From Eimeria necatrix (taxonomy: Eukaryota; Apicomplexa; Conoidasida; Eucoccidiorida; Eimeriidae): a stretch of DNA of 58,449 nucleotides. Both the position numbers and the translations under genes were made by a program. The notes beneath the pieces are model-generated. The model did not search any database, had not been told where the DNA came from, and saw only the letters and a program-made list of their open reading frames with translations. Position 1 is the first letter of the stretch, and every line of letters starts with the position of its first letter. The stretch covers positions 1 through 58,449 of the forward strand of contig NW_013652558.1 in the NCBI RefSeq assembly GCF_000499385.1, written 5' to 3'. This document shows, one piece after another, positions 17,002 through 29,674 of this stretch.

Positions 17002-18876
17002 TTCCACTACTTTTGGACTGTTTCCCACTCCCACTAAACAGCACAACTCTGCCGGGGATCTCTATCAGCCAAGAAAGTCAATGTCGAGTTCTCTGCTGAC
17101 CGCTCCGATTTGCGTCCACTGCCCTGGATCAGCAACGCGCGAACTGTCCTTCCCTGCCGAGATCGCAGTGCTGTTAGATCGCGCTTGCACCAGACAGGTG
17201 TCCCAACACTCAGCAGCGGCTCGTAGCTGTCTTCAGGCTGCAGGCATGTTGCAAGTTCCAGCGGCGCTACATACATTCCTGACAATGAGTCATTTGCGAT
17301 GTGGGGGTCTTGGCTTCAGCGAGACAGTGGATGAGAAAAAAAGGCAGAAAACCGAAAATTTGCAAAACTAGCTCATCCTGCATGAGGCCGGAAATCCGCA
17401 AAAAGTGAAAGAGAAAGTCCCGTGCATGTGTCACCCTCGGCTCTGACCACAGCAACAACGACTGCTGGTAAGGAACAGAGACGGACGCAATAATGTCGCT
17501 CAATTGCAGTCTTCTACCCCATCACATCATTAATTCACCGCTGGGAATTGTGCAACATTAGACTTCAGATGAATTCGATGCAAAGCCTCGTACTGCTTCC
17601 CACGCCACAGAAGAACGCAGGCGCGACTGTTGCGCTCCTTCTGAGTCTTGGTATTAACACAGGCATGCAGAGGGCAAGGAAAGAGAAGCAGCCTTAATAC
17701 ATCATATTAACGCCATTATTTCATTAAATGCAGCCACCACAATCTTCGGCATCCTTAACGAAGCAGCCAATAATGAACGCATCTGTTGCTTCTTAGCTTC
17801 GCTTACGTCTTACAGAAACTGAAGCACAAGGGGGCCCGGCAAGCTGTTGCACTAAATCTCGTGACTGCGGGGCCAACTCAATATTTGAAAAGGAGTTGTG
17901 CGGTTTGTTGCTTAAAGTGTATGCTGTTCAGCTTTCAGGTGTTTTGTCGCGGTAATGAGGGTGTCTTTGCCCGTCTCGCTTACTGCTGTGCGGCCCTGCT
18001 GGGTGCGTCTCCAAACTGACTCCTCAAAACGAAGCCCATGATTATCTCATAATACCTCACCAACACCTGCAAGCCCTGCAGGACTCGTGTTAGTGCGTTG
18101 GATGTTAGTATAGTGCACAGGAGCAACGTGTAGGTGTCACTCCCCGTAGTATCAGGTTTCAAGCGGTATCAGAAGTCACGAGATGTTGCTAAGATTTGAA
18201 TAGTTTTAGAGCCCTGGGAGGTCTACGGCCGCAACAGGCTTAACTTTTGGATATTCGCCCGTTGGCTTCGTACTTGTTGGCTTGCGTGCTCGGTATTATG
18301 GGCGTCGCCTCAGCATAGGCTTGTAGCTTCATTCAGCAACGCTTTTCGAAGTACTGCGCACCCTACTTTAACCAACGCACCTGTGTCCAACGCAAATTCG
18401 TATGGTAAGGAACATGAAGGGCTACGTAGCCAACCAGTTGCTGCGTAGGCTCGCACAGGCAAAAGTGCAACCTACATGGTGGGTTTAACAAGGCAGTGTG
18501 GAGCTTCGACTAACTCTGGTTCCATGCGCATGGAACAATGTTTGGTGGTACTGAGGAACTCCAGCACTTGGGTGCTTTATTGAGCGCCCCTGGTGATACA
18601 TTCGCCTCTTCTAACTTGTGGGCCGCGGGTTCAATACCATCTGATCCAGCAGATTAGACCAACTGGATGAACTTCTGTCCGGCGAACTTGCATTTTCGGA
18701 AAATTAGCGTAAAGTAATGCATGGGAAAGGTGCTCAGAACGCGCTGGGAAAGGCCAAGGCTCACTGCTAGGTCCGAACTGCTTAGTATGCTTTCACAAAA
18801 GGCAGACCCTAAGCTGGAGGCAAAAGTAGATTTGCATAAAAGTGAGTTCACGACTGGATGGGCCTGCGTCTTCAAG

Positions 18877-19465
18877 TCACTGCCATGAGAATCTTATAGA
18901 GCCTTCTTTCAGCCCGGGGTGAAAGAATACTTTGCCTTCCTCAATATCTTCGATACTGTCTCCAAAGGGCCCACAGAGAAACTGAAACGATGTTGCCGGC
19001 ACGAAACTTCCCGTATTTAGCAAATATTCGCGATTTTTGCCTGCTGGAATTGCCGCCATAGTTTGTAGCAGCGACTTACAAGACTCCTACTGGATAGCAC
19101 GTGGATTCTGTCCACGCCATGTTGGGCAGCTTGGCTATCTACTGCATATGAAGTGAAGCATATCAGGTAGCATGCACGGATAATGGCATTACCTAGACTC
19201 TTGCCACGGCAAAAGATGCAATGGTCATGAGGGCGCTTGAGCGAAAGCTAAGCGGGCGAAGTTTCGGTAGTTGGGAAACCCAGTAAATAGCTCGGTGTAC
19301 GTGTTTTCCACCTCTTCTCTTATTTGGTGGAAGCTCAGCTTGGCCACTACGAGACTGCTTTGTGTTGTGTTACCATGCACGCCGATACTTAAAGATACCA
19401 TCCCTATTCGGAAAGCCGTAGGCTGGCCCTGGAGCTCATTTCTGGCGAAGACATATTAAGCCTTT
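18877..19465 (-). CDS. Possible exons of an unrecognised gene
   Basis: Two minus-strand segments have convincing residue composition. One (about 19216-19465) reads FRIGMVSLSIGVHGN, LVVAKLSFHQIREEVENTY and TELFTGFPN. The other (18877-19059) starts at an ATG and reads MAAIPAGKNREYLLNTGSF, then FQFLCGPFGDSIEDIEEGK and VFFHPGLKEGSIRFSW. I could not join them with a phase-consistent intron, and each ends in a stop, so they may belong to different transcripts. No family is recognised. Confidence 0.28.
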
Positions 19466-19698
19466 GCTGCAGGTCGATGAATCTAATCCAGGCTCTACAT
19501 GGCTGCAAAATTACCTGTCTGATTTGCATGAATTATTGCACTCGTGCATTTCACTTATGGGCGTAGCTATATCGCAGCCTAGATTCCCGTTATGCGTAAT
19601 ACCTGTTGTTCCAGTCCGTTGTATGCCTATTGTGCAAAAATATGCCATCTGTTCGCAAGCTGACACTTCTAATAGGTCGCATTACTCATCATTCACGT

Positions 19699-20136
19699 AA
19701 ATTTTCGGCTTAGCAGACTGAGTGGTCGGAAAGAAACCTTCATACGGTGGCAGATGTGCCAAGGGGGTGGTATCGTTGTATGCCCAAGAACGCCTAACAT
19801 ATGAGAATAGAAACCTTTAATCAAGCAATTGCCGCCATGCTCAAATTATATAGTGAATTCTCGGCTTAGCAGACTGAATGGTCGGAAAGAAACCTTGATA
19901 AGGTTGTCACTCAGGTGAATTTTCGGCTTATAAGACTGAGTGATAGGAAAGAAACCTTAATAGGATAGCAGACATGCCAACGCGCTGGTGGCGAGATTCA
20001 ACAAGCCGGCTGGTAAGCTGCGAGCGGCGGAAACTAAGTGGTGTGACCAAGGCCGGAGGGCAGTTGCTCGATTTAAAGTTTCTATTCTCATATGCTCGGT
20101 GTTCCTAGGCATAGCAGGATACCAATTCTGCTGCTG
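19699..20136. mobile_element. Foldback (inverted-repeat) element with internal direct repeats
   Basis: Imperfect inverted arms of about 65 bp lie at about 19768-19831 and 20067-20133. Both contain CATATGAGAATAGAAAC in opposite orientation and share GGTATC...TATGCC...GAAC on the outer side. A 45-bp unit (TCGGCTTAGCAGACTGAGTG followed by GTCGGAAAGAAACCTT) occurs three times in direct orientation, at about 19699-19745, 19855-19899 and 19916-19961. The layout suggests a non-autonomous foldback element or the remains of nested insertions. No coding capacity was seen. Confidence 0.6.
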
Positions 20137-20314
20137 GTGCGTACACTCGTGAACAAAATGCGTCGGCGGCAGTGAGTTGCTGAAAAAAGGACATTGCAAT
20201 GACGCTGTGTATCTCAGTGGAGCTCTTGGATCCCCATACTGCTCCTCATTATGTAGAGGCGCCAAGCTTTTCTTGCATTTCTCCTGTGTGGATCCTCATC
20301 GAAGCGGCTAAGGA

Positions 20315-20520
20315 GAGGACGGCCTATTTAAGAGCCCATCCGAGCCGCGGCGTGACTGGCGGCGTCTAGGTATCTATAAGACCTTCAATTATTAGCTAGC
20401 ACCACAATAACATGGGCTAGAGCACTCTACTTGCACAAGACTGAGTAAACCAGTCGGATCCGTCTGTCGTCTCACCCAACCCACGTCGAAGCCGACCCTC
20501 CAAGTTTAGTTAAGTTTGAA
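20315..20520 (+). mobile_element. LTR-like or promoter-like segment (tentative)
   Basis: This stretch has a CTATTTAAGAG box near 20323, a second TATCTATAAG box near 20371, and then a C/T-rich tail that includes CTGAGTAAACCAGTCGGATCC and GTCTGTCGTCTCAC. The order resembles the U3-R-U5 end of a retroelement LTR. No partner LTR, primer site or pol fragment was found in the window, so an ordinary promoter is equally possible. Confidence 0.25.
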
Positions 20521-21450
20521 CACATCCTACTTCGTCTCTACACACAAAAACTTATCAACTACTACAGCGTTGTTGTCTGTTGGTCGTGACTTCAACATGT
20601 GCCTCTTCACCTACGACTGGACTGTTAACATATTTCGCCGTCAGCCTGGGCGCGGTAAGTGTACGAAGCGTAGTAGTTGCACTAGGCACTAGCTGCATTC
20701 CGCAAACCCTTGCCAGAATTAGCCTTGCCATGCCCTGCCGTTTTAAAGTGTACTTCGCCCCATCTTCTACAAGCGAACGCGAGCCAGATACTGCCTTTCG
20801 GTTAATAAGACATCCTCTACGGTGAGCGTCAAGTGTGCAGCGTAGCGACGGGAAGCTGAACGGTCAAGACGCTCGTGAATTGTTCAAAAGTCCTTTTTTG
20901 GAATATAATTCAATGGAGGTCATGCAGCCGTGTACGTATGCTGCTCATTTGGAGAAGACATGAACACACTCTGCAACCCCACCAGAAAATGTCCAGGGCA
21001 CTCAGCCCCGTTGAAAATAACAGTCAGAAACAACGTGACAATTAAGTCTCTCTCAATAAATGTAAGCCCGTCCTTTATTTCACTACTTGGTGTTTTTTCT
21101 AGAGGCCAGAAAATGCCTGGCTGTGACCCCTCGCACCCGCCCTCCACTCCGCCTCACACCTGTTTCCATCCCGATGGTTTACACAACGGCCTGCTCACGT
21201 TCAAAGTCCACTCGTAACCTAGCATTTGTCTTATTGCTTCTGCGGATGTCTAGAGCCTTGACAGAGAGCCTCACGGAGAGGTCCAGCGCGGCGTGAGCTG
21301 GAGCCCTCCCTGCTGCGCGATCCGTTTTTTAGCGTCAACTTGTTTTTCTCCGCGACTGCTCAAGAAGCCGCAACCAGAAAGCGACTTGTTGCGTGACTTC
21401 AATGGTTCTTGACTCATATCCCGCACCTTTTGTTGCCCGGACGCCTGACT

Positions 21451-23334
21451 ATGCCGCTGCCGCCCACGCCCGCCGGGGCGCTAGCCCAGAGCATCGCTGC
21501 GAAGCAGCGGACCAGCAACGTCTTCAGCGACAACGAGCCGCTGCGGCGCCCCAGCGCATGCGGGGCTGACCAGCAGACGAGGCTGTTTGCAAAGAACTTG
21601 AGGACCCACACGCCGCGCTCGCCGTCAGTGGGCCGCTCCACTTCTTCTCTTGCCTCGCAGCCTCTTGAACGCTCGCAGCGGAACTACATGAGGGCCACCA
21701 GCAGCTCGCGCCGGCGCAGCAGAAATGCGGGCGGCGCAGACCACAGCGTGGCCGCTGAGACCCCCCGCCAGCTCCTTGCGCCCAACAACCCCTCTGCTTC
21801 CCGCGTCCGCAGCCAGAGCCCCTACAGAGCTGCTGGCCAGCTGGCTCCAACTGCTTCCCTGCATGCGCTGCCGCGGCTGGCCCCGCTGCGGCAGGGGCCT
21901 CCTCTGCCGCGGGGGCGGGGGGCCCCTGCTGCACTGCAAGAGGGGGAAGCAGCAAACCGAGTGGGGGCAGACTTGCGCCGCCAGAACAGCAGCGTGGCGG
22001 GGGAGGCGGTGTGTTCGTGGAGCCTTGGGCGAAGCCACACGAGCCTGCTTCCCGTGGCCGCGCCGCAGCAAGAGCAGCAGCAGCAGCAGAGGAAGCAGGG
22101 GAGTCTCAGCAGCAGCTGGACTGTTCGAGACCCCCTGACCAGCGCCGGCAACGCGCATGCAGACTTGGTCGAAGCTGATGATGCAACGCTGCAGCTGGAT
22201 GCCTCTGACCAGCGCGAGCTGTCGCAGATCACGGCCTCCTTCGAGAGGTCTGGCCTCTTCACCTGCATTTCCGAGACCACCAGCGCCCGGGGGCGCGAAG
22301 TGGCAGCTAGCTCGAGATTCAACTCTGCTGCTGCTGCTGCTGCTGCTGCTGCGCATAATGCTGCGAACGAAGACTACGGCTTTTCTGTGCGAAAGAATGC
22401 GGAAAGCAGCAACGGCGAAGGCCGCTCACTGGCTGAGGGGCTCCTCAGAGGCTCGGCACTTTCGAACATGACAGAGAAAAGTCAACAACAAAGAGGACAG
22501 GGAGCACCTGCCTACGCGGCTCAGGCACTAGGCCAGCAGCAGCAACAGCAGGAACTGCAGCAGCAGCAAATGCGTCAGCAGCAGCAGCCACAGCAAGAGC
22601 AGCTGCGGTCTTGGCCGCGACCTCCCCAACAGCAGGAAGAAGCCTCGAGCGTGGGAGCCGGTGGCCTCAACATCTGCGGCAGTGGATTTGGGCATGAGCC
22701 CCCTGGCAGCGACACGAGACCCTGCGCAGCTTCTTCTTTCTTCGGCGGAGGCTCATTTGCCTCAGTTTGGCTATCACCCTGCGGGGATCTGTGGCGCATT
22801 ATGGGTAGGGTTGGCTGGTGTTTTCGCTTTGCTGTAGTGCTGATTGTGTGTCTGTGGCGGCTGCTGAACACCTCCTACGACTCCTGGAGTGCCCGCCAGT
22901 TCAGACAAGACTTTTCGGATATGTTGGCTGGCAGGGAGCCCCCAGTGAAGGCCCCGTTCTTGGGTTGCCGCGGATCCCTCAACAGAGGCAGCGGCGCAGC
23001 TCCGGCCCTCACACCGGAGGGCTTGCTGGAGCGTGTCAGTGCAGGATCCACAACCCAGAGGCAACAAAAACAGCAAAATACGAAACCCTACCTACGCAGG
23101 AGCTCCGCTGCTCGCTCGAGCCTGGGCAGTGTACACCCGCGTGATAAAGACACAGCACTCACTGCAGCCCGCGGATACGGCTCAAGTTGCACGGCGACAG
23201 AAGGCAGGCCCGTGGGCGGTGTTCTTTCTCTTCTGAAGGCTTTTTCTATTGCACTCAGCGTTGTCGGTTTGTTCTGCTGGCTGCTGCTAACCGCCGCTCC
23301 AAAGGAAGAATTCGTAGACTTCGATTTCATGTGA
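21451..23334 (+). CDS. Hypothetical two-TM protein with Gln/Ala tracts
   Basis: A single open frame of about 627 residues starts at the first in-frame ATG, 21451. The first 420 residues are low-complexity, rich in Ser, Arg, Pro and Ala, with poly-Gln (CAG, 22.07-22.61 kb) and a poly-Ala run (GCT, 22.33 kb). Two hydrophobic helices follow: VGWCFRFAVVLIVCLWRLL near residue 455 and VLSLLKAFSIALSVVGLFCW near 600, close to the acidic C-terminus (EEFVDFDFM). There is no signal peptide, so the long basic N-terminal part is probably cytosolic. No family was recognised. It is the leftmost gene with homopolymer runs, which appear here before the heptamer arrays start at 33 kb. Confidence 0.7.
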   Translation: MPLPPTPAGALAQSIAAKQRTSNVFSDNEPLRRPSACGADQQTRLFAKNLRTHTPRSPSVGRSTSSLASQPLERSQRNYMRATSSSRRRSRNAGGADHSVAAETPRQLLAPNNPSASRVRSQSPYRAAGQLAPTASLHALPRLAPLRQGPPLPRGRGAPAALQEGEAANRVGADLRRQNSSVAGEAVCSWSLGRSHTSLLPVAAPQQEQQQQQRKQGSLSSSWTVRDPLTSAGNAHADLVEADDATLQLDASDQRELSQITASFERSGLFTCISETTSARGREVAASSRFNSAAAAAAAAAHNAANEDYGFSVRKNAESSNGEGRSLAEGLLRGSALSNMTEKSQQQRGQGAPAYAAQALGQQQQQQELQQQQMRQQQQPQQEQLRSWPRPPQQQEEASSVGAGGLNICGSGFGHEPPGSDTRPCAASSFFGGGSFASVWLSPCGDLWRIMGRVGWCFRFAVVLIVCLWRLLNTSYDSWSARQFRQDFSDMLAGREPPVKAPFLGCRGSLNRGSGAAPALTPEGLLERVSAGSTTQRQQKQQNTKPYLRRSSAARSSLGSVHPRDKDTALTAARGYGSSCTATEGRPVGGVLSLLKAFSIALSVVGLFCWLLLTAAPKEEFVDFDFM

Positions 23335-25447
23335 CAGGTTTCCTTTTTCGCGGCTTGCTGCCCCCAGTGTCCAGCAAGCAGAGAAAGGTCCTTCTTTTGT
23401 CTGGCTTCCTAGTCTCAGCCATCTTGTGTGCTTTGCTATGAGTCAGTGGGCTCATAATGCAACAGGCACACTTGACTGCGGGGACAGCAGCTGCTTCCTT
23501 GTGCTGGCGCTCATAGTAGCTCATTGTCACTTCTGCAACTCCGTTGTTTCGGTTTCATCTGCATTTCCAACAGCCTAGCCATCCGAAGGCTCCGTGCTGG
23601 TCTGGTAGCCCCGATAGTGAGGGGCTGCCGATAGCCGTGCTGCTTCCCTCACCCAGTATCTACTTTAAGGTTCTGGGGCTGATAGTGAGGGGTTGCCGAT
23701 AGCCATGTTTTCCCCACACAGTGTCTACTGTGGAACCTGCAACCCCGCCGTAAGCCTAGAGTTTACAGTCTGTAGTATATGTGGGCTGTAAAATAGTGCC
23801 ACCGGCTGAAGGCCGTAGCATTGTGAAAGACCCTAACAGACTTCCCTCTGGGGATACCCGCATAGTCTCACATTCGTTACTAGGGTAGGACTAACCTGCT
23901 AGACGACAGACTGTACCAAGAAGACTTCATGAGCTACTTGGCGGATTATAAACATTTCGGACAATCAGACCTGTGCGTCTGCACCGGGAAGAAAAAGGGC
24001 CAACATGAACAACAAGCAGCGGCGCTATGAACGCGCGGCTGCCAGAAGCCAGTTTTACATGTGCCAACTTCTGTCACAGGAAACTAGAGGCTAATTATCT
24101 GTTCCTGCCTTTGTGAAAGTTGGGCGATCTGGCTGCTGATCTCAGGGTGTATTGATCATTGTCTACCCTCAGCGAAACCAGAGTTACGAAGAGATATTTG
24201 ACCACATAAGAGCAAAGGCCGACATGGCAAATATACAAGGAGCTGGTACCTTTTACAAATGCGAATTAGCGGGCCAGAGAGCAGTCCGTCAGTCCATCGT
24301 GAGCAGCTGTGGTGCAGCAGGCAGCAGGGGTAATGCCGACGTTGTTACCCGAAGTTGTTACAAATGGTAACACAATGAAGGCGGAGGCCTCATCAGCTAC
24401 ATCAAACCCCTCTTGTCAAACCGACAAAGCGCTGCAGTACTCAAGGTCAATGAGGATCCGAGTAAGGTGCAGTAGAGCCATGGGTGACTAAAAAGAAGAA
24501 ACAGCTGCCCATCGCAATTTTCGGCACGGCAATAACAGCACAAACTCTATTGTGCGGCCGCATCGTCTCCAGTTAAGTCACGACTACTTTTTGAGGGAGT
24601 GGTACGCCTTCTGCGTGATCGTCCAATGCCCGTACTAGCCCAGAGCGGTCGTGAGCCTGAAATGCTGAGAAGATACAAAAGAGAAAGCGCATGCCGCCTT
24701 GACATCACAGACAAAGCCAAATAACACCTGCAGCGCCTCTTACGTGCGCCCTTTTATGTTATCGCTCCAGTAAAGATGAAGTACTACCTGTACAGCGTGC
24801 TTTCCGGCGAAGGCTACACGAATCAGCCACGAGAGCATGAGAAATTGGAAAGTGGCTATCACAATGGTGTCTCAGGATGGCTGTCCTGAGTGTGGATTTG
24901 CAGCTAAGATGGAGGAAGGGGCCTAATGTCTGGTCGTTTGCACTGCCCACCCTCTTCTCTGTAGGGATAAACCAATGAGGGGCCTGTGGGGAGCACAGTA
25001 ACTGCTGGCTCACGGACGGGGCAAAACTGGATCTGGCATCCGCCTATTTCCTCCTTAGGGCCTGTTGCAAGAGGCGAAGACAGTTACAAAACATGGAAAT
25101 GCTCGCACATGCACAAGACACGAGAAACATATCGGCTAGAACAGGAGAAGGAGGCAAAATACGGGGAAACGCAATGGGTAACTGTGGGAATTCAGGGCAT
25201 GGCACTTCAGGTATAAGATAAAAATTTAAATAAACTTGCATTTGCCTCCAGAGCGACGGATCGGCTGATGGCAATGCGGGCAGTCACGCTCGCGGCCCAT
25301 GCAGCGCTCCAGTAGTGGGCACATCGCTGCAGCAGAGCCACACACAAATCACCAAGCTTCGCAGCTTAAGCTAATCTCCAGCCCTCGATTCATAACTGCC
25401 CTCCAAGCTGCGGACGCTATAGTGTAGGTAATTGCTAGATTACAGTG
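23335..25447. other. Intergenic, with a short tandem duplication
   Basis: This is the 3' side of both the two-TM gene and the minus-strand gene to the right. Two direct copies of a roughly 60-bp unit containing GATAGTGAGGGG-TGCCGATAGCC lie at about 23606-23668 and 23675-23731. A frame at 24152-24370 (SYEEIFDHIRAKADMANIQG) has no support beyond composition. Nothing else was recognised. Confidence 0.5.
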
Positions 25448-27524
25448 CTAAGAGTGAAGCATACGTTGCTTTTGAGGGACCACCACTGGGGGAGGCCGCT
25501 CGCGGCAGCAAGGTGGAACGAGCATTTCTAGCGGGCAGGTCTTCTTGCGTGGAGGCGGAGGAGGAGGGGGCGTTCGCTGCAGCATTACAAGCCAGCAAGT
25601 AAAGCCTGAGGCCTTGAGAAGCGCGGGGTAGAGGAATGAATTCGTCTGTAGGCAGTGCTGAGGCTTATATTTTCCCAAATACTGGTGAAACATATAAGTG
25701 CGAACACTCAGCACCGCAGCGCTAGCTTGTTGAGCCAAAAGAAATGCATGAGTTTGTGCAGTCCTGAATGAGGACTCACGTCTTGCAGGCAGTAATCGAG
25801 CGCGGCATTAGTGGCATCAATCAGCCAGTTGCCAGTTTTCTGGGTATCGGGGATGGGGGGCGGCAGGTAGTCAGGGGGTAACTTCGAGCGGCCGGCCAGG
25901 CAGGCATCAAGGAAAGCATTCAGCTGGTCCACACATGCGTTACCTGCAGGCATTTATTCCGCAGCAATTTTGAGTGCGCTGTCTTACTCTATCCAAGTAT
26001 TATGGCTTTATTCGTACATTGGGCAAGCAAATCACCCAAAAATTGACACAGACGTGATGTCAGTTTCACATAAAAATGCAGTCTATTGTCTTATGCTTTA
26101 GTCTTGCATTGCCACTGACCTGTTGTACTTGTGGGTCTTTCCTTGCGGACATACTGTGGATCGGGTTCGTACATCGGGTACCCCTCTACTATGGTGTGGC
26201 TTCTGCCAGGAATCGAGCCGCAGAGCCCTGCGCAGTTGAGACTGATAGTGTGAATCCCCTCTGCCACCAAGTTGTCCACAAATTCGCCGAATTCGCGGAA
26301 GATGCCGCCGGCGCGGTCACACAAGATCTCCTGGTCAATCGCGTCTCCCACCTCTTCAAACAGAGAGCAGTGCCAGCGCATGCAACGTTCTAGGCATCCC
26401 TCTTGAGCGACTGTTCGCACAAAAACAAACATAAAAACAGAGCCATTGGTTCTGCCATTGCAGAAGCTGAGCTGACCAGGTGGCGCTGTATATTTGTCTG
26501 CTTTTCGTGGATAATTTAAAGCTAGCAGATCAGGTTAGGCACTAGTTTGCAATTCAAGATTCACAGTGTCGAAACTGAATTCACCTAAGACGCCTCTGGA
26601 GGGCTGCATACGAGCGTACGGCATGCCGGCCGCGCTCATGGCACTCCCGTTCGCCCCAGTGCCACATTCTGGACAGAAATGTCCTTTGTATCCGCACTCT
26701 TTGCATTCTTGTATCACGGGAGGCTGGGGCGCGCAGCACTGAAGCCTGGGGAGCCTCAGGTCTGTGCAGGGAACGAAGAGCCGGCGGCAATCGTCGGCTG
26801 CGCCGCTGAAAGCTGCCAAAATTCGCTGGCAGAAGCGCCGCAAATCCCCCTCCACAGAAGGCAATTGCGGGAGTCTGATCCTAACGAGGGGCCCCTGCAG
26901 CCCTGGGCGGCAAGTTCCACCCGGCACGCGCTCGAGCATAGGCAGAGGCACACGCTCGAGTCGAGAAGTGGCGATGGCGCCCGCGAGGTCGACTTTGCTC
27001 CAACTCTGCAAAAAACTCTGCTCTTTTGGGTGCTTTCTTTCGAGCAGAGGCGGCGGAAGATCATAAGCATTGAGAGGCAGCGTGGCGCGGCCGACGCCTA
27101 CCGGCGGCCGATGCGGCGCCTCGTGCATCGCCGGCAGAGTGCTTACGACGGGCTTCATGGGAGTAACGAAGGAGTTTTGCATTTTGCTGTTCATGTCGTC
27201 CAGCGAGACTTGGTACTTGGGCGGAGGCTGGGGCTGCTGCTGGCGCAGCTGCTGCGACTTGAACGAGCCCGCTCCAGCATCTCGCGAGTTGTAGAACCGC
27301 AAATTTTCGGACTGAGGAGACTGAAGAGGAGACATGCCCGGATAACCTGGTGAGTTCATTTCGTACGGCCGCAAGATTAGACGCGCAGGACGCGACTCGG
27401 GAATGGCGCCGGCCGCGTTCAAGGAATGAGTCGCCTCGGGAATCAGTGACCGCACCGTGTTGGGGCTGGAACTGGGCTGCGAAGCGCTCAGCGGCGAGCC
27501 ATTGCTCGCGCCGTTCCCCTCCAT
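25448..27524 (-). CDS. Hypothetical protein with CxxC-x6-CxxC motif
   Basis: Four exons fit: 26585-27524, 26120-26410, 25780-25943 and 25448-25576 (start of the last exon least certain), about 507 residues, all in phase with GTGAAT, GTCAGT and GTGAGT donors. ATG 27524 opens a Ser/Pro-rich region (MEGNGASNGSPLSASQPSSS). A conserved-looking stretch follows (LPQLPSVEGDLRRFCQRILA), then CKECGYKGHFCPECG, a possible zinc-binding ribbon at about residue 282. Next come GIFREFGEFVDNLVAEGIHT, YPMYEPDPQYVRK and LNAFLDACLAGRSKLPPDYL, with a Pro-rich C-terminus. The globular appearance of exons 2 and 3 supports a real domain, but I do not recognise it. There are no CAG tracts except a short QQLRQQQPQ. Confidence 0.65.
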
Positions 27525-29593
27525 ATTACCTGAACAAACCGAAAATGCTCATATGGGGGACATGGGGGAGGCTGGAGGCGCTTGTCGCTGCCAAACTTGC
27601 GAACGCGGGAAACTGCTCCGCCTCCGCAGCGGGTTTCTTCGTTGACTGTCAGGCTCACTATTCGTATGCATTTTCTTATTTTAAAAATTGTGCACATAGT
27701 CACTGGAGGCTGCGGCAAACGGGCTGAGTCCCAGTGCTCATTCAACGCAAGTTCCCGCCTGCAGCTTTTCCGAAAACTCAGTTTCAGCCGGCACCTCACG
27801 GTTCTGTGCTATTGTTGGGGGTGTTTTAAGTCGTATTTGCTCTGAAGTTTTACCTTTGTGGATGAAAATCTCACTGTCAGCTGCGATCCACCGATGGCGC
27901 ACTCGGCTTGCTGAGCGATGGTTGCCACTGCCGTTGCAGCGGTGCTCTCGGCGTCGCTGATTTGGGCTATGGCAGCTTATTCGGGGCCTGTTGGAGGGTG
28001 GAGTGGGAGAGGAATACTTTCGTAATGAAGTGAATATAAAGAAATGACCAGAAATAAAGAAAAGAAATACGAGCCAGACGTTCGCTGCAAACTGCAGGCG
28101 GCTGTGGTCCCTGCGGTCGCTGAGGCGGCAGCGGCGCCCACAAAACGATAGCCCTTTCTTTAGGGAAGAACAGTTTTTGAATAATTTAACACCTATTTTG
28201 AGCTTTGAAATCAAAAAGGAGGACAGCTGTGTCACTCTTGCGCAGTTTTGGGCCTGCAGGTGGCGGTGGTCCTTTATCGGCACGCTAGCTGCAACCGCGG
28301 GACCGATTGTCGTCAGTCCCCGGGCAACAGCGCCCACGCAGATCAGCGCTGGAAGCGAAACAGAGAATTATCTGAAACAATAATTATGATTGAAAAGAAA
28401 ACAAACGCCTTATCGCCCTAACCTGCCCTTAGTAGCCGCAGGAATGCCAGCAGCCTGACCAGGCAGCACTGCAGTATCGGCGCATCACCACATGCCACTT
28501 TTCACGCCTCTCCGAAACTGAGAAAAACGCTAGCTTTTTTCGTTCAAATTTTGACACAAATACTTTGTGAACGCCTCTGAGTCCATAACGTAAATATGGC
28601 GGCTTCTGTCCGTGAATTGGTGCGGCTTTCCACTAGGGTTGCAGCAGACGGGAGGTGTTTGTTCCGCCCGAGCCCCGTCTTTGGTTAGCAGCAGCAGGCT
28701 GTAAGCTAAAAATCCTGAGTGCTGGGCAAACAGACTAAAATATTTTAGATCTTTCACTGAATGTGGACAAACGTGTCGCCCCCAGCATGCTGTTAATGCC
28801 TTAGCCTTCTGCACGAGGCCAGGCGACCTCACGGCTGAAACTTTTGCAGAAGAGCATTCGGGGCTCACAGCTTCCGAATAAGTAGTGTTTATCGCATTCT
28901 GCACTTTGCATGCTGGCTCGCGGGCTTTTACACGGCTGACGATGCTTATAAGGCTTTTACTTCGCCAGAGAAACACTTTCTCGGCTGCCGACAGTTCTGC
29001 TGTCGCCTCTTCGCTGTTCTCGCGAATGAATAGATCCGTGGCCTAAAAGCTGCAATAAAAAATGCTATGGGCTAAGATGCGTGTATCTCGTTTATACGCT
29101 TCAGTTTTAGGCAACCTGAGGCCACTGAGGGGCAGCGCAGCAGAACTGACATTCTGTATGTTCAACTGTTAGTGAAATAAACTCTCCAACTTTTCCACAT
29201 TTCGAGCACTTGCTCGACTGCAGCGTTCTCAGGCATTTTGGAGGTTACATAGCAAGCCTCTAGAATGTCTTGGAGGCCTTTTGTGGCAAATTTGTCCAAA
29301 ACAAAGTAAAAACGGCAAAAGCCTTCAGCTGCAAACGCTTCAAGAATGGAAAGAGCTCAGTTCGCTATTCATCACTTTACAATGTGAGTGCTGCAATATT
29401 CAAAAAGCACTCCTTCAGCTCAGAGTGAGAAATGAACTGGGAACAAAGCTCATTCAAAGACATAAAAACCGCGCTTTGCGCTATTTTTGTTTCTCATTAC
29501 ACAAGCCAAAATGCAGAAGAGCAACGCGGACAGGATGCTCACTGGACAATACACATCCACGAATGTACGAAAAAACGTATATGTTTATATGTA

Positions 29594-29674
<81 letters not shown>

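Larger units (their letters stand above)
17002..21450. other. Poorly resolved stretch with repeat elements
   Basis: No gene was recognised. Protein-like minus-strand segments at 18.88-19.46 kb are listed separately. A foldback/direct-repeat element at 19.70-20.14 kb and an LTR-like segment at 20.3-20.5 kb are also listed. 17.5-18.6 kb shows nothing beyond short random frames. About 18.57-18.65 kb contains a tRNA-like B-box (GGGTTCAATACC) without foldable arms. Confidence 0.4.

Noticed and set aside
27738..28337. 199-codon minus-strand frame upstream of the CxxC gene
   Set aside because: It has irregular composition, no domain and no phase link to the downstream exon. It was treated as non-coding.
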